Made by a program: the position numbers and the translations under genes
Part shown: positions 1-7,827 of the stretch, piece after piece
Layout of the letters: every line of letters begins with the position of its first letter
Numbering within the stretch: the stretch's first letter is position 1
Notes under the pieces: generated by a model
The model's database searches: none
The model's input: only the letters and a program-made list of their open reading frames with translations
What the model was told of the DNA's origin: nothing
Assembly: GCF_028745515.1 (NCBI RefSeq)
Contig: NZ_JAQZSG010000003.1
Coordinates: 124,001 to 188,000, forward strand
Direction of reading: 5' to 3'
Length of the DNA stretch: 64,000 nt
Source of the DNA: Paenibacillus thermotolerans
Lineage (GTDB): Bacteria; Bacillota; Bacilli; Paenibacillales; YIM-B00363

Positions 1-818
1 GGATATTTAGCGATATACGTCCCTTTCTCGCCATAAGCGGCCACCTCGATCCAAGGCCGCTGCTGATGCGGCTGCTCCAACCCGTAAAAGCCAAGCACCC
101 TGCCTATTTTGCCGGACTTGAACTTCATATTGACGATAAACGTATCGTATCCTTGAAAATTCGCCGCTTTTCCGGCTAAGGAAAGGCTTGCATAAGCGAA
201 TACTTCTACGGCGTCTCCCATATACCACCGAATCAAGTCGACCGGGTGGGAGCAGCAGGCGAACAGCAAGTCGAAGCCGCCCTCCCTCGCCCAAGGCCGA
301 TTGTTATAAAACCAGCGCATATCGTGCACATACTGGGTTTCCGCAAAGCTCAGCTCTCCGAGCTTTCCCGATTCGAACGCTCTCCGCTGCTCCTGCATCG
401 GACCGAAAAAACGGGAGCTTTGCCCTACCATGAGCTTCGTTCGGGGATTCGCTTCCGTAAACCGGATGACTTCCTTCGCTTCCTCCAGCGAATTGACAAG
501 CGGCTTTGTGCACAATACGTGCTTCCCCGCGGCAATGCATGCTTGAATATGCTGCAGATGCAGCTGATCCGGCGTGTAGATGGCGATAATATCGATGTCT
601 TCCCGGGCCGCCATATCCTCCAGCCGAGTATAGCCGTATGGAACGGCGTACAAGCTTTGGATTTGCGCGACGAGTGTCTCGTTAACGTCGCATACGGCGA
701 CCACGCGAAGCTCCGGATGTCCGTGCAGCCCTTTCACCAACGCCTTGCCTTCTCCAAGTCCGATCACGCCGATGCCGAACGTCTTGCCGATTGCCGTAAA
801 TCGCCCATGCCCTTCCAT
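1..818 (-). CDS. Gfo/Idh/MocA family oxidoreductase (3' end cut by window edge)
   Basis: The product is an NAD(P)-dependent sugar or cyclitol oxidoreductase of the Gfo/Idh/MocA family. The N-terminal Rossmann motif GVIGLGEGKALVKG lies near residue 17, and the family motif around the catalytic lysine reads GKHVLCTKPLVNS, where EKP is more usual. About 270 residues are visible and the C-terminus continues left of position 1. The ATG at 816-818 overlaps the TAA of the upstream GH2 gene in the arrangement TAATG, so translation is probably coupled. It is the third gene of a GH127-GH2-oxidoreductase operon and probably acts on a sugar released by those hydrolases. The substrate cannot be read from the sequence. 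Confidence 0.85.
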   Translation of the reverse strand, partial: MEGHGRFTAIGKTFGIGVIGLGEGKALVKGLHGHPELRVVAVCDVNETLVAQIQSLYAVPYGYTRLEDMAAREDIDIIAIYTPDQLHLQHIQACIAAGKHVLCTKPLVNSLEEAKEVIRFTEANPRTKLMVGQSSRFFGPMQEQRRAFESGKLGELSFAETQYVHDMRWFYNNRPWAREGGFDLLFACCSHPVDLIRWYMGDAVEVFAYASLSLAGKAANFQGYDTFIVNMKFKSGKIGRVLGFYGLEQPHQQRPWIEVAAYGEKGTYIAKY

Positions 819-3601
819 TAAGACGCACCGCCTTTCTTGCCGCTTCGCTCCAACAAGTGCTTCAAGCATGCTTCAAGCAAATAACGTCCGCCGGGATTGT
901 ACGCAATACCGGACGGTTGGCTGCCCAGCCCGCCTTCGAACCGCAGCGTCGTCGCCAGCAGCTTCCCTTCGCCGACTTCCGTTTCGAATAAGTAGCTGTC
1001 AAGCGCAAACATCCTTGCGTCGAGCCGCTCCATCAGCGGCATATGGGCCGGAAGCTTTTCCCGGTCGAATACCGTGTCCGAAGCGATGCCGAACATCGTC
1101 AGCGAAGTATGATCCTGATGCGGATAAGCGTCCATTACGGGGTGACGGTAATAAAGCTGCAGCGACTCTCTCCAAAACGGCATCGGCTTGACGTCGAAAT
1201 ATCCGTTCGATCCGCGCTGCACATACAATACCCGCCCGCCGTCATTCATAAAGCGCTCGTGCTCTTCCCGAAGGAAGGTCGTTACGATGACGCAAGCACC
1301 TTCGAAGGAGGCGTGACGCGAGGAAGATCGCTTCATGTCGGGGTACAGCTTCTCCAAGCCGGCGAATATCCCCGCCGGATCGTCGACCGCTACGGCGGCT
1401 TGCTCCTCCGCTGTAAGCTTCGGATGCGGGAATACGCAGAACGTCCATTCGTTGCATATGCGCTGTGACGGCTCGCTCCCCCACGACAGCTCTGCGAATA
1501 ACGTGACCGTCGTCGGTTGATCCGTCTCAGGGGCGGCGACCTCGATTACGCCGATTTCCTTCGCTTCGCCTGCATTCAGCTCGATCGAAGCGAATTCGCC
1601 GCGCGCCAAAGGCGCATCGCTTCCGGCCGTATGCACGCTCCATCGGAGCTGTCCTCCCTGAATCGGCGTTCCGGCATCGTAATGGGATACAAAGAAATGC
1701 GGACGTATAAACTCCCTCGCCACGTAATTATAAGGGTCCCATCGAATAAGCCGGTCTCCCCCGTTCACCCAATTTCTCCGATGGTCCCAAGTCAGCGTAA
1801 TGACAGTGTCTTCGTTAAAGCGTCTAAGCAGCTCCGGCTTCTGCTTCGGCTGTCCCAAATCGTCAAACACGGCGCTTGACGCGATCGGCGTATCCTTGAT
1901 CGAAGTAAGCACATATCCCGTCACCTTTCGGTACGTTCTGACGAGCTCCAGCACCGATTTGCGGTAGACGTAGCCGCTTTTGTTCGCATTTTGCCATAAA
2001 TATTCGTCTTTGAACGGAAGGCCAATCCGCTCCAGCTTCTCCTTTTGCCTGCTATATTGAAACCGGGTATCGCCCGCGACCGGATTGACAGCCGTGTCGG
2101 TGCCCAGCCACCAAGGCGGCTGGCCGCCGCATGCAGCAATCGTCCGGTCCCAATCGCGGAATTCGTCGTAATCGCAAAACTCGCCGAACCACCACGGCTT
2201 GCTTTCGCGCCACGAACCGGCAAACTGGCTGAGCAAGTCGGAGTAAAAATGGATGTCCGTATAAAAATGATAGTCGTAAAAATCCGCATATTCCTGTAAA
2301 AGCCCGCCGTAGCATTCGCCGGAACCGCTGTTGTCGCGCACAATCGCCCCGTCCGTCAGCCGCTTCGCCAAGTCGTACAGTTCGCTTAGAAATGTGGAAT
2401 CCGCCGACTGATCGAGCTCGCAGCCGAGCGTCCAGACGATGAGCGACGGATGATTGCGAATTTCGCGGATGATATCTTCATACTGCGCAAACACGCGTTG
2501 CTTGAACTGCGGAGTAACCTCAGGCAGCCACATCGGCAGCTCCTGCCAAAGCAGCACGCCCATCTCGTCGGCAAGCTCGAAATATTCCCGAACCGGTACG
2601 TACAAACAATGCTTGATGAGGTTAAAGCCGCTTTCTTTTACTTTCGCCAGCTCATCGCGTATTTCATCCTTGCTTGGAATCGGAGCGATATGATCGCCGT
2701 ACCAGCCCCAATGAAGCGCTCCCCGCAGGTAAATCGGCGAGTCGTTCAGGTAAACCTGATCGCCTCGGATTTCCACCTGTTTCATGCCGAACCGTTTCGT
2801 CAAGCCGTGTACCGCAGTATCTTCTTGAAACAACTTCAGTTCGACGCTGTACAGCGCGGGAGAGCCGGGACTCCATAGCTGCAGCGGCCCGGGTCCTTCG
2901 ATTCCGATAAATTCAGCGGCTTCAACGGTTTCACCCTCGGCAAATCCGTCATGGACGATCTGTTTGCTTCCGGTTAACCGGCCGGACGGATCCCGCACTT
3001 CGATAAGAAGCTTGAACGGAGCTTTCACTTCCGCCGGGGAGCGAAGCGTGTATTCGATTTCGATGCCGGCTCGGCGGATTCTCGGTTTGACGAACAGCTC
3101 CTGAACCTCGATTTCAGGGAGCTTCTTGACGAAAACCGGCTTCCAAATGCCGCCGAATATGACGCCGACATCGGGTAAAAATCCCGCCAAGCATTGTCTC
3201 AGCGGGAACAGCCCGCCTTGCTTATAAACCTTTACCAAAAGCTCATTGTCGGCATCTTCGCCGAATCGCAGGAGGCTTTCCGCCCTGACTTGGAAGCCGC
3301 TCCAGCCTCCCTCATGCCGTCCGGCAAGCTCTCCGTTAACATATATTTCGCAATAATAATTCACGCCGTCAAACTGAAGGGCGACAGGGCCGCCGCTCCA
3401 TGTCTCCGGCACGGTGAATCGTTTACGATACCATACCGGCCCGTCCGCCTGTTTGTTCGGCTCGACCTGCTCCCAGCAGCCGGGCACGTGACAGCCGCGC
3501 CATTGTGCGCGCTCAGCCGCGGTTTCCACGTCATCCGCCGGATCGTCGAAGTCGATGAGTACGTCCCAGCTTCCGCATAAGCCGATGCTTTGCTCCGTCA
3601 C
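818..3601 (-). CDS. Glycoside hydrolase family 2 protein
   Basis: This 927-residue protein has the GH2 order: jelly-roll sugar-binding domain (about 30-165, with GPVWYRKRF), immunoglobulin-like domain (about 165-280), and a TIM barrel from about 285. The proposed acid/base is E395 in WTLGCELD and the proposed nucleophile is E474 in WWFGEFCD. In clan GH-A the residue before the acid/base is normally Asn, but here it is Cys394. A C-terminal extension of roughly 300 residues follows the barrel. No signal peptide is seen, so it probably acts in the cytoplasm on imported oligosaccharides. The start is GTG at 3601, preceded by GAGGAG. It sits 15 bases after the GH127 gene and overlaps the next gene by one base. 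The exact specificity (galactoside, glucuronide or other) is not resolved. Confidence 0.85.
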   Translation of the reverse strand: MTEQSIGLCGSWDVLIDFDDPADDVETAAERAQWRGCHVPGCWEQVEPNKQADGPVWYRKRFTVPETWSGGPVALQFDGVNYYCEIYVNGELAGRHEGGWSGFQVRAESLLRFGEDADNELLVKVYKQGGLFPLRQCLAGFLPDVGVIFGGIWKPVFVKKLPEIEVQELFVKPRIRRAGIEIEYTLRSPAEVKAPFKLLIEVRDPSGRLTGSKQIVHDGFAEGETVEAAEFIGIEGPGPLQLWSPGSPALYSVELKLFQEDTAVHGLTKRFGMKQVEIRGDQVYLNDSPIYLRGALHWGWYGDHIAPIPSKDEIRDELAKVKESGFNLIKHCLYVPVREYFELADEMGVLLWQELPMWLPEVTPQFKQRVFAQYEDIIREIRNHPSLIVWTLGCELDQSADSTFLSELYDLAKRLTDGAIVRDNSGSGECYGGLLQEYADFYDYHFYTDIHFYSDLLSQFAGSWRESKPWWFGEFCDYDEFRDWDRTIAACGGQPPWWLGTDTAVNPVAGDTRFQYSRQKEKLERIGLPFKDEYLWQNANKSGYVYRKSVLELVRTYRKVTGYVLTSIKDTPIASSAVFDDLGQPKQKPELLRRFNEDTVITLTWDHRRNWVNGGDRLIRWDPYNYVAREFIRPHFFVSHYDAGTPIQGGQLRWSVHTAGSDAPLARGEFASIELNAGEAKEIGVIEVAAPETDQPTTVTLFAELSWGSEPSQRICNEWTFCVFPHPKLTAEEQAAVAVDDPAGIFAGLEKLYPDMKRSSSRHASFEGACVIVTTFLREEHERFMNDGGRVLYVQRGSNGYFDVKPMPFWRESLQLYYRHPVMDAYPHQDHTSLTMFGIASDTVFDREKLPAHMPLMERLDARMFALDSYLFETEVGEGKLLATTLRFEGGLGSQPSGIAYNPGGRYLLEACLKHLLERSGKKGGAS

Positions 3602-3616
3602 TTTCGGATCATCTCC

Positions 3617-5461
3617 TCAATCGCGATATAAAAGCGATTCGTCAAGCTGTTCGGGTATCCACACCTGCATCCTGCCGGCCTCGCGATTGTCCCATGCGTA
3701 ATAAGGAACGGCTTTGATCCCAAGTTCCGAATCTTTGTCGAAGCCGTACACCGCTACTACCCCTTCAAGCAAATCTTCTTCAAATACGGCTTGGAACTTG
3801 GTGGCCGAGCTGATCGTTATTTCATCGAAACGAGCGTTATCCGTTTCCTCGACGCAATACACGAGCGGACCGCGCTGCAATGCAGCCTTTCCTTCATTCG
3901 ACTTGACGTGCGGATGAGAACGTACACGCTCGACTTGCATCGTCAGGCGAAGCCGAATTTCATCTCCGGCCGCCCATTCCTTCTCGAGCACCACATAGCC
4001 TTGCCGCCGAATCGGCGAGACGACGGGTTTACCGTTCACTTGAAGCTCGTAGCTTTTGCACCAGCCGGGAATCCGGACGTGAATGCCGAATGCCGTCGGC
4101 CTGCAATCGTCGATCACTACGGATATGTCGCCGTCCCACGGATAATCCGTAACCTGCCGAAGCTTTACGACCTGCTGTTCTAGCCCGAGCGTTCCTTCTC
4201 CGGCAATATATTGATTAATATAAATATCGTTGTTCTTTACCGCGTAAACATAATTTCCGATCGACGGGATGAATCGGGCGATTTGCGTAGGACAACAAGA
4301 ACAGTCATACCAGGGGACCCTGTGATGGGTTCCGTCCGAATATAACGGATTCACATAAAAGAATTTATCGCCTGAAAGCGCCACGCCGGAGATGGAGCCG
4401 TTGTACATCGCCCGTTCCACGATATCCGCATATTTGCTGTCGCCGTGAAGAAGATTCATCCGATGGTTCCAAAGCACCATTCCGACCGAAGCGCACGTTT
4501 CGCAATACGCGGAATCGTTCGGCAAGTCGTAGTCGTCCGTGAAGCCTTCGTTGTGCTTGGAAGGACCGATGCCGCCGGTGACGTACATGTTGCGGTCCAC
4601 CACGTTCGACCAAATTCGGCCCAGCGCGCCGATGTATTCCGGATCGCCCGTCAGCGCGGCAATATCGGTCATGCCCGCATACATATACATCGCGCGAACC
4701 GCATGTCCCGTCACTTTGGAGATGTGTCGCACCGGAACGTCATCCTGGTTATAAGCGGCGCCCCATCCTTCTCTTACCCAGCTGTATCCGACGCCGTGCC
4801 CATGCCCGCGCTCTTCCAAAAACCAGTATGCGAGCTTCCAATACCGCTCGTCCTTCGTTTCAGCATACAGCTTCACCAGCGCAAGCTCGATTTCCTGATG
4901 GCCGGGCACCCAGTGGCGCTTGCCCGGTCCGAATAACGATTCGATATGGTCCGCCAATCGAATGGCCGTGTCGAGCAGCTTCCGTTTGCCGGTCGCTTGG
5001 TAGTAAGCGATCGCGGCTTCGATCAGATGGCCGGCGCAATATTCCTCGTGCTTGTTCATATCCGTCCATTTATTTTCCGCTTCCTTGAGCGTAAAGAACG
5101 TCTGCAAATATCCGTCCTCCTGCTGGGCGGCCGCAATGAGCTCGATAATCCGGTCCGCTTGCGCTTCCAGCTCGGCATCCGGTTCAACCAGCAACGAATA
5201 CGCAACGCCTTCGAGCACCTTGTATACATCCGAATCGTTGTAAAAAATGCCCTCGAATTCCCCCTCCATCAAGCCGGCAGATTTGGCGAAGTTCGAAATC
5301 CTTCCCGTAGTTTCACATTGCGCGATGCAGGCTGCGAGCGTCGATTTTTGTGCTGCCCGCAAGCGGGCGCTCCAAAACCGGTCGTTGATGGAAACGCTTG
5401 TGAACGGAACCTCCGTTAACGTTTGATAAGGAAATTTTTTAATGGCAACGGTCATCATCAT
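3617..5461 (-). CDS. Glycoside hydrolase family 127, beta-L-arabinofuranosidase-like
   Basis: The product belongs to the GH127 (DUF1680) family, which removes beta-L-arabinofuranose from arabino-oligosaccharides. The metal/nucleophile residues of the family are visible: Glu and Cys in YCETCASVG, and the Cys pair in WYDCSCCPTQ. In characterised enzymes the first Cys of that pair is the nucleophile and the others bind zinc. No signal peptide is seen, so it is probably intracellular. Three ATGs in tandem (5461, 5458, 5455) follow AAAGGTGG; 5461 is chosen as the longest with a plausible RBS, giving about 614 residues. It is the first gene of a three-gene operon and follows a well-formed promoter with an operator-like inverted repeat. 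Confidence 0.9.
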   Translation of the reverse strand: MMMTVAIKKFPYQTLTEVPFTSVSINDRFWSARLRAAQKSTLAACIAQCETTGRISNFAKSAGLMEGEFEGIFYNDSDVYKVLEGVAYSLLVEPDAELEAQADRIIELIAAAQQEDGYLQTFFTLKEAENKWTDMNKHEEYCAGHLIEAAIAYYQATGKRKLLDTAIRLADHIESLFGPGKRHWVPGHQEIELALVKLYAETKDERYWKLAYWFLEERGHGHGVGYSWVREGWGAAYNQDDVPVRHISKVTGHAVRAMYMYAGMTDIAALTGDPEYIGALGRIWSNVVDRNMYVTGGIGPSKHNEGFTDDYDLPNDSAYCETCASVGMVLWNHRMNLLHGDSKYADIVERAMYNGSISGVALSGDKFFYVNPLYSDGTHHRVPWYDCSCCPTQIARFIPSIGNYVYAVKNNDIYINQYIAGEGTLGLEQQVVKLRQVTDYPWDGDISVVIDDCRPTAFGIHVRIPGWCKSYELQVNGKPVVSPIRRQGYVVLEKEWAAGDEIRLRLTMQVERVRSHPHVKSNEGKAALQRGPLVYCVEETDNARFDEITISSATKFQAVFEEDLLEGVVAVYGFDKDSELGIKAVPYYAWDNREAGRMQVWIPEQLDESLLYRD

Positions 5462-5488
5462 CAACCACCTTTTTCGGAAATAAATAAA

Positions 5489-5525
5489 GCGCAATCGATT
5501 ACACGAACATTGTAATCGATTGCGC
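5489..5525. promoter_or_regulatory. Operator-like perfect inverted repeat over the GH127 promoter
   Basis: Two 15-base arms, GCGCAATCGATTACA (5489-5503) and TGTAATCGATTGCGC (5511-5525), are exact reverse complements with a 7-base spacer. Each arm contains the palindrome AATCGATT with a central CG, as LacI-family operators do. The repeat covers the -10 box and the region just downstream, so a bound repressor would block initiation. The cognate regulator is not in the window. Confidence 0.65.
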
Positions 5526-5538
5526 CACTATTTGACAA
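5509..5538 (-). promoter_or_regulatory. Sigma-A promoter of the GH127 operon
   Basis: Read on the minus strand, TTGTCA (5538-5533) and TACAAT (5514-5509) are separated by 18 bases. The boxes lie about 50 bases upstream of the GH127 start. The -10 box and the spacer overlap the inverted repeat described separately. Confidence 0.7.
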
Positions 5539-5546
5539 CGCTTTCC
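5533..5546 (-). promoter_or_regulatory. Possible cre (CcpA) site
   Basis: GGAAAGCGTTGTCA on the minus strand resembles the catabolite-responsive element consensus (TG-N-AA-N-CG-N) with about two mismatches, and it overlaps the -35 box of the GH127 promoter. Catabolite repression of a sugar operon would make sense, but the match is imperfect. Confidence 0.3.
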
Positions 5547-5585
5547 AATCCATTCATTTCATTTTTATCGTTAATTTATTACGTT

Positions 5586-5972
5586 CTACGAAAGACGCTT
5601 ACCGATTTCCCAATGATAGCCGAACGGGTCAACCAGACGGCCGATGCGCCAGCCGTGCGCCTCATGGACGGGAACAATGGGCGATGCGCCTGCGGCAAGC
5701 GCCCGGTCGAACGCCAGATCCGGGTCGGGAACGGTCCAAATGAAGCGAACCGCACCTTGTCCGGACGCATCGAGTGAAACGGACGGGTCCTCTTGAATCC
5801 AAAAGCTTGCTTCGCCGGCATCCAGCTCGGCAATGATCGTTTTCCCGCTTTCTTCCAACGAATACAAAACGGTTACGCCAAATGCCGCTTTGTAAAAAAG
5901 TATTGCTCTTTCCGCGTCGCTTACGGTAAGCCAGGGGGCAATACGGGTGCTTCCGTTTGTTTGGTTGTTCAT
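5586..5972 (-). CDS. VOC superfamily (glyoxalase/bleomycin-resistance-like) protein
   Basis: This 128-residue protein has the paired beta-alpha-beta-beta-beta layout of the vicinal-oxygen-chelate superfamily: IAPWLTVSDAERAILFYKAAFG at the N-terminus and RLVDPFGYHWEIGKR at the C-terminus, as in YdeE/PhnB-like proteins. Activity cannot be assigned; members isomerise, cleave or sequester small molecules. The start is the ATG at 5972 after GGGAAAGGGA; a longer frame reaching 6011 has no RBS. The gene appears to be monocistronic, with a TATAAT-like box and a short inverted repeat upstream. Confidence 0.8.
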   Translation of the reverse strand: MNNQTNGSTRIAPWLTVSDAERAILFYKAAFGVTVLYSLEESGKTIIAELDAGEASFWIQEDPSVSLDASGQGAVRFIWTVPDPDLAFDRALAAGASPIVPVHEAHGWRIGRLVDPFGYHWEIGKRLS

Positions 5973-6033
5973 CTGCTCGTCCCTTTCCCTTTTCGAAGAT
6001 ATTGTCCGCAATGTACCTATTATATCCCAAATC

Positions 6034-6051
6034 TTAGGGTAAGAGCCCTAA
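6034..6051. promoter_or_regulatory. Short inverted repeat upstream of the VOC gene
   Basis: TTAGGG and CCCTAA form perfect 6-base arms around a 6-base spacer. On the minus strand the repeat lies just upstream of a TATAAT box at about 6024-6019, so it could be an operator. No good -35 box is visible. Confidence 0.3.
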
Positions 6052-6102
6052 ATAATAGTTTTCAAAGATAGGAGAAGAAACAAGCAGATCATGTTTCCGA
6101 TT

Positions 6103-6111
6103 CATACGGTA
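6103..6111 (+). promoter_or_regulatory. Possible sporulation (sigma-E/K type) -10 element
   Basis: CATACGGTA matches CATANNNTA, the -10 pattern shared by mother-cell sigma factors, about 35 bases upstream of the GerPF-like start. No convincing -35 dinucleotide lies at the expected distance, so the assignment is weak. The gerP operon of Bacillus is transcribed late in the mother cell. Confidence 0.3.
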
Positions 6112-6146
6112 TAACAGCAGGTTCTCTGTCAAAAGGAGGTAAGAAT

Positions 6147-6347
6147 ATGGCGCTGACATTGATACCGATTATTCGGATCAATACGAATTCCGGAATCATA
6201 AACAGAGGAAACGTCTTATTTATCGCACCGGCTTCCGTTTCCAAGTCGATCAGCGGATCTGGCGGCGGAAACACGGGAGACTTATCATCTACGTTTACCG
6301 GGGTGAACATCACCATAACGAACGGCAGTGCGGGAGTTACAACATAG
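6147..6347 (+). CDS. GerPA/GerPF-type spore germination protein
   Basis: This 66-residue protein resembles the small GerP proteins, which help germinants pass through the spore coat. It shows the family features INTNSGIINRGN, a run of Ser/Lys, and GSGGGNTGD. A perfect AAAGGAGGT lies 7 bases before the ATG. It is the first gene of a plus-strand pair with a YheC/YheD protein (88-base gap), which supports a spore-coat role. Bacillus carries six related gerP genes in one operon, but only one is present here. Confidence 0.85.
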   Translation: MALTLIPIIRINTNSGIINRGNVLFIAPASVSKSISGSGGGNTGDLSSTFTGVNITITNGSAGVTT

Positions 6348-6434
6348 AAAAATAAACGCCTTCGTCCAAACCCGCCCCCGACGCAGTGAATAAGTAAGAA
6401 ATAAATAAAAATATTCGGTGGTGAGGCGAAAGGC

Positions 6435-7790
6435 ATGCGCATTGAATGGTTGGAAAACGACAACCGACAAAGCTATATTCGCCTTGCAGAGCATACGGCG
6501 AACAAATTTGATCTGCGAGAGGGACAAAAGATAACTGTGTCTCTGGGCGGCGAATCGTGGAAAGCGGCGGTAACGGTCTGCGAAGACTGTGCGCCGGATG
6601 TAATCGGCATATCGCAGAAGCTCCGGTCGCCTCTTGAGTTCCCGAATCAGCTAACCTTTCAAGTCATAAAACGCGGAAACGAGCTTAGGCTTGGCCCCGT
6701 CATCGCCCTTCTTGTAAATTATACTCGGCAAGAGCTTAACGGGCGCAAGCTGAGCCGGCTTCGCGATTATTTCCGGCATTCGGAACTGCGTGACGGATTA
6801 TTATATATATGCGCCAAAGATTCGATAGACGTTCGTTCCCGCACCGTCATAGGATTCTGCTATCATCTTGGCGGCACCGGAACCGGTGAGTGGCATCCCG
6901 GTATATTTCCTTTCCCCGACTCCGCTTATAACCGGGCCGTGCTGACGAAAGAACGATTCGAGGCAATCGAGGAGTCGTCCGGCGGACGCATCTTCAACCC
7001 TTATACGGAAGGGTCGTTCAATAAGCGCGAGCTGTGGGAACGGCTTTCGCCGATCCCCGAGCTGCTCCCCCATCTTCCGCATACCGAGCCGCTGAAGGAC
7101 ATCCATACGATCGACCGGATGCTGCAGCTTCATGAGAAGGTTTACCTCAAGCCTGCCGGAGGGACGCTCTCCCAAGGAGTCGTTCGGCTGGAGAAAGAGA
7201 ACGGCCGGTATTGCGCCATTACTCCGGTTCGCGGAAAAACACGCAGGGCGGTTTCCAAGCTCCGGTTCGAGCATACGGGCAGCTTTGCGGAATGGATCGA
7301 CGGGTTGTCGCAGAGTGATTACATTGTACAACAAGCCATTACGATGAAACGCTACGAAAACCGCGTCGTCGATTTTCGGGCAATTGTTCAAAAGAGCGAT
7401 TTTAACCGATGGGATTGTACGGCCATTTTTGCCAAGTTCGGCAAACCCGGCAGCATTATATCGAATTTTACGAGCTCCGGCTATTTGCTGCCCGCAAACA
7501 AAGCGCTTCGGCTGCTCTTCGGAATCGGCGACGCTGATGCGGAGCGAATGGCATGCGATATAGAGCAAATCGCGCTGGATCTGGGCAACGTGTTTGACGC
7601 ATACGGCCTTTACGGGGATCTCGGCATTGATCTGATGGTGGACGAAACCGGTCACATTTGGATTTTAGAAGCAAACACGCTGGATACGTATCACCGCTTC
7701 CCCCTTCATGTCAACGATCGGCGGCTGTACCAGTCGATTGTCACGAACCCGCTTCGATTTGCGAAATATATATCCGGTTTTCACGGTTGA
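6435..7790 (+). CDS. YheC/YheD family spore-coat-associated ATP-grasp protein 1
   Basis: This 451-residue protein joins a YheC/YheD N-terminal beta domain (about 1-100, with LRLGPVIALL at 85-94) to a C-terminal ATP-grasp domain (about 200-450). ATP-grasp features visible are VYLKPAGGTLSQG (nucleotide-binding Lys and Gly-rich loop), DFRAIVQK, and GIDLMVDETGHIWILEAN with E412 and N414 as metal ligands. The family forms carboxylate-amine bonds using ATP. YheC and YheD are spore-associated in Bacillus, but their reaction is unknown. It is expressed with the GerPF-like gene and faces two paralogues on the other strand across a shared terminator. Confidence 0.85.
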   Translation: MRIEWLENDNRQSYIRLAEHTANKFDLREGQKITVSLGGESWKAAVTVCEDCAPDVIGISQKLRSPLEFPNQLTFQVIKRGNELRLGPVIALLVNYTRQELNGRKLSRLRDYFRHSELRDGLLYICAKDSIDVRSRTVIGFCYHLGGTGTGEWHPGIFPFPDSAYNRAVLTKERFEAIEESSGGRIFNPYTEGSFNKRELWERLSPIPELLPHLPHTEPLKDIHTIDRMLQLHEKVYLKPAGGTLSQGVVRLEKENGRYCAITPVRGKTRRAVSKLRFEHTGSFAEWIDGLSQSDYIVQQAITMKRYENRVVDFRAIVQKSDFNRWDCTAIFAKFGKPGSIISNFTSSGYLLPANKALRLLFGIGDADAERMACDIEQIALDLGNVFDAYGLYGDLGIDLMVDETGHIWILEANTLDTYHRFPLHVNDRRLYQSIVTNPLRFAKYISGFHG

Positions 7791-7793
7791 ACG

Positions 7794-7826
7794 AAAAAAA
7801 GGAACGGGCTCCCCGCTCCTTTTTTT
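7794..7826. terminator. Bidirectional terminator between converging YheC/YheD genes
   Basis: An A-tract, the hairpin GGAACGGG / CCCGCTCC with a short loop, and a T-tract of seven lie between the two convergent genes. The structure has a U-run in both directions. Confidence 0.85.
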
Positions 7827-7827
7827 G

